Source: Plantago ovata (taxonomy: Eukaryota > Streptophyta > Magnoliopsida > Lamiales > Plantaginaceae). Taken from it: DNA of 64,000 bases. The DNA lies in the NCBI GenBank assembly GCA_028274465.1, contig CM051456.1, positions 4,155,545 through 4,219,544 on the forward strand. The letters are read 5' to 3'. Within the stretch, counting starts at the first letter, position 1, and every line of letters begins with the position of its first letter. Below are positions 63,815-64,000 of the stretch, piece after piece. Under the pieces are notes generated by a model. That model saw only the letters and a list, made by a program, of their open reading frames with translations, had not been told where the DNA came from and did not search any database. Position numbers and translations under genes: made by a program.

Positions 63815-63970
63815 ATTCTGTTCAGGTTCATTCAATTCATTTCGGTTTAGGTTTGCTTAGTTATATTTTATAGTACAAATAAATTCAGTTCTGTTTCGTT
63901 CAGGTTCATTCAATTATGTTCAGTTCAGTTCAATTCTGTTCAGTTTCGTTCAGTTCTGTTCAAACGAAAA
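63815..63970 (+). repeat. Imperfect GTTCAGTTC-type tandem repeat
   Basis: Many variants of TTCAGTTC, TTCGTTCAG and TTCATTCAATT follow one another to near the window edge. Low-complexity, irregular unit. Confidence 0.7.
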
Positions 63971-64000
63971 TAACCGTTTCTATTTTCTAAAATACTCAAC

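Overview
The window is nuclear DNA from a flowering plant, most likely a eudicot. The genes are split by AT-rich GT-AG introns, the encoded proteins are plant families (NRG2-like, ASI1-like, TEBICHI, an RD22-type BURP protein, a plant sulfotransferase), and the intergenic DNA is full of plant transposon relics. I cannot name the species. No prokaryotic, organellar or CRISPR features are seen.

Layout. 1-1462: the 5' end of a minus-strand Ty1/copia retrotransposon, with LTR, primer-binding site, gag and a broken start of protease. 1537-2582: a Helitron-like repeat carrying a nested MITE. 2818-3798 (-): a cytosolic sulfotransferase. 4755-8993 (-): a four-exon DUF630/DUF632 protein related to NRG2. 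11533-21884 (-): a ten-exon BAH+RRM gene of the ASI1/IBM2 type, whose 3.8-kb third intron holds at least five transposon relics and whose first exon appears frameshifted by one base. 22.7-28.3 kb: a run of mobile elements, including a hAT element with an 8-bp target duplication, a copia solo LTR with a 5-bp duplication and a SINE with a 13-bp duplication. 28928-44173 (+): the complete 26-exon gene for DNA polymerase theta (TEBICHI), reconstructed to 2,205 codons with helicase and polymerase motifs intact. 45008-45305 (+): a decayed BURP fragment facing the intact RD22-like BURP gene at 45937-47408 (-). 47.5-64 kb: no credible gene. This stretch is repeat-derived: a second copy of the Helitron-like repeat, a tandem pair of SINE-like units, 5S-rRNA-derived sequence, an LTR fragment, a Stowaway MITE, a foldback element and GGATCGG-rich repeats.

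How the genes relate. Two of them act in genome maintenance: polymerase theta in microhomology-mediated end joining, and ASI1/IBM2 in allowing full-length transcription across heterochromatic introns. They are divergently oriented, with about 7 kb of transposon-rich DNA between them. The other three (sulfotransferase, NRG2-like, BURP/RD22) belong to metabolism, nitrate or other signalling, and the stress-responsive cell wall. There is no sign that the five genes form one pathway.

Most notable observations: an ASI1-like gene that itself carries transposons in a long intron; a probable one-base A-run frameshift at the entrance of its BAH domain; an occupied and an empty version of the same MITE insertion site within the window; a 38-codon tandem duplication in polymerase theta; and the BURP gene/pseudogene pair. 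I found no convincing new multi-gene system. Exon boundaries were derived by hand from splice signals, reading-frame continuity and family similarity, and have no transcript support.
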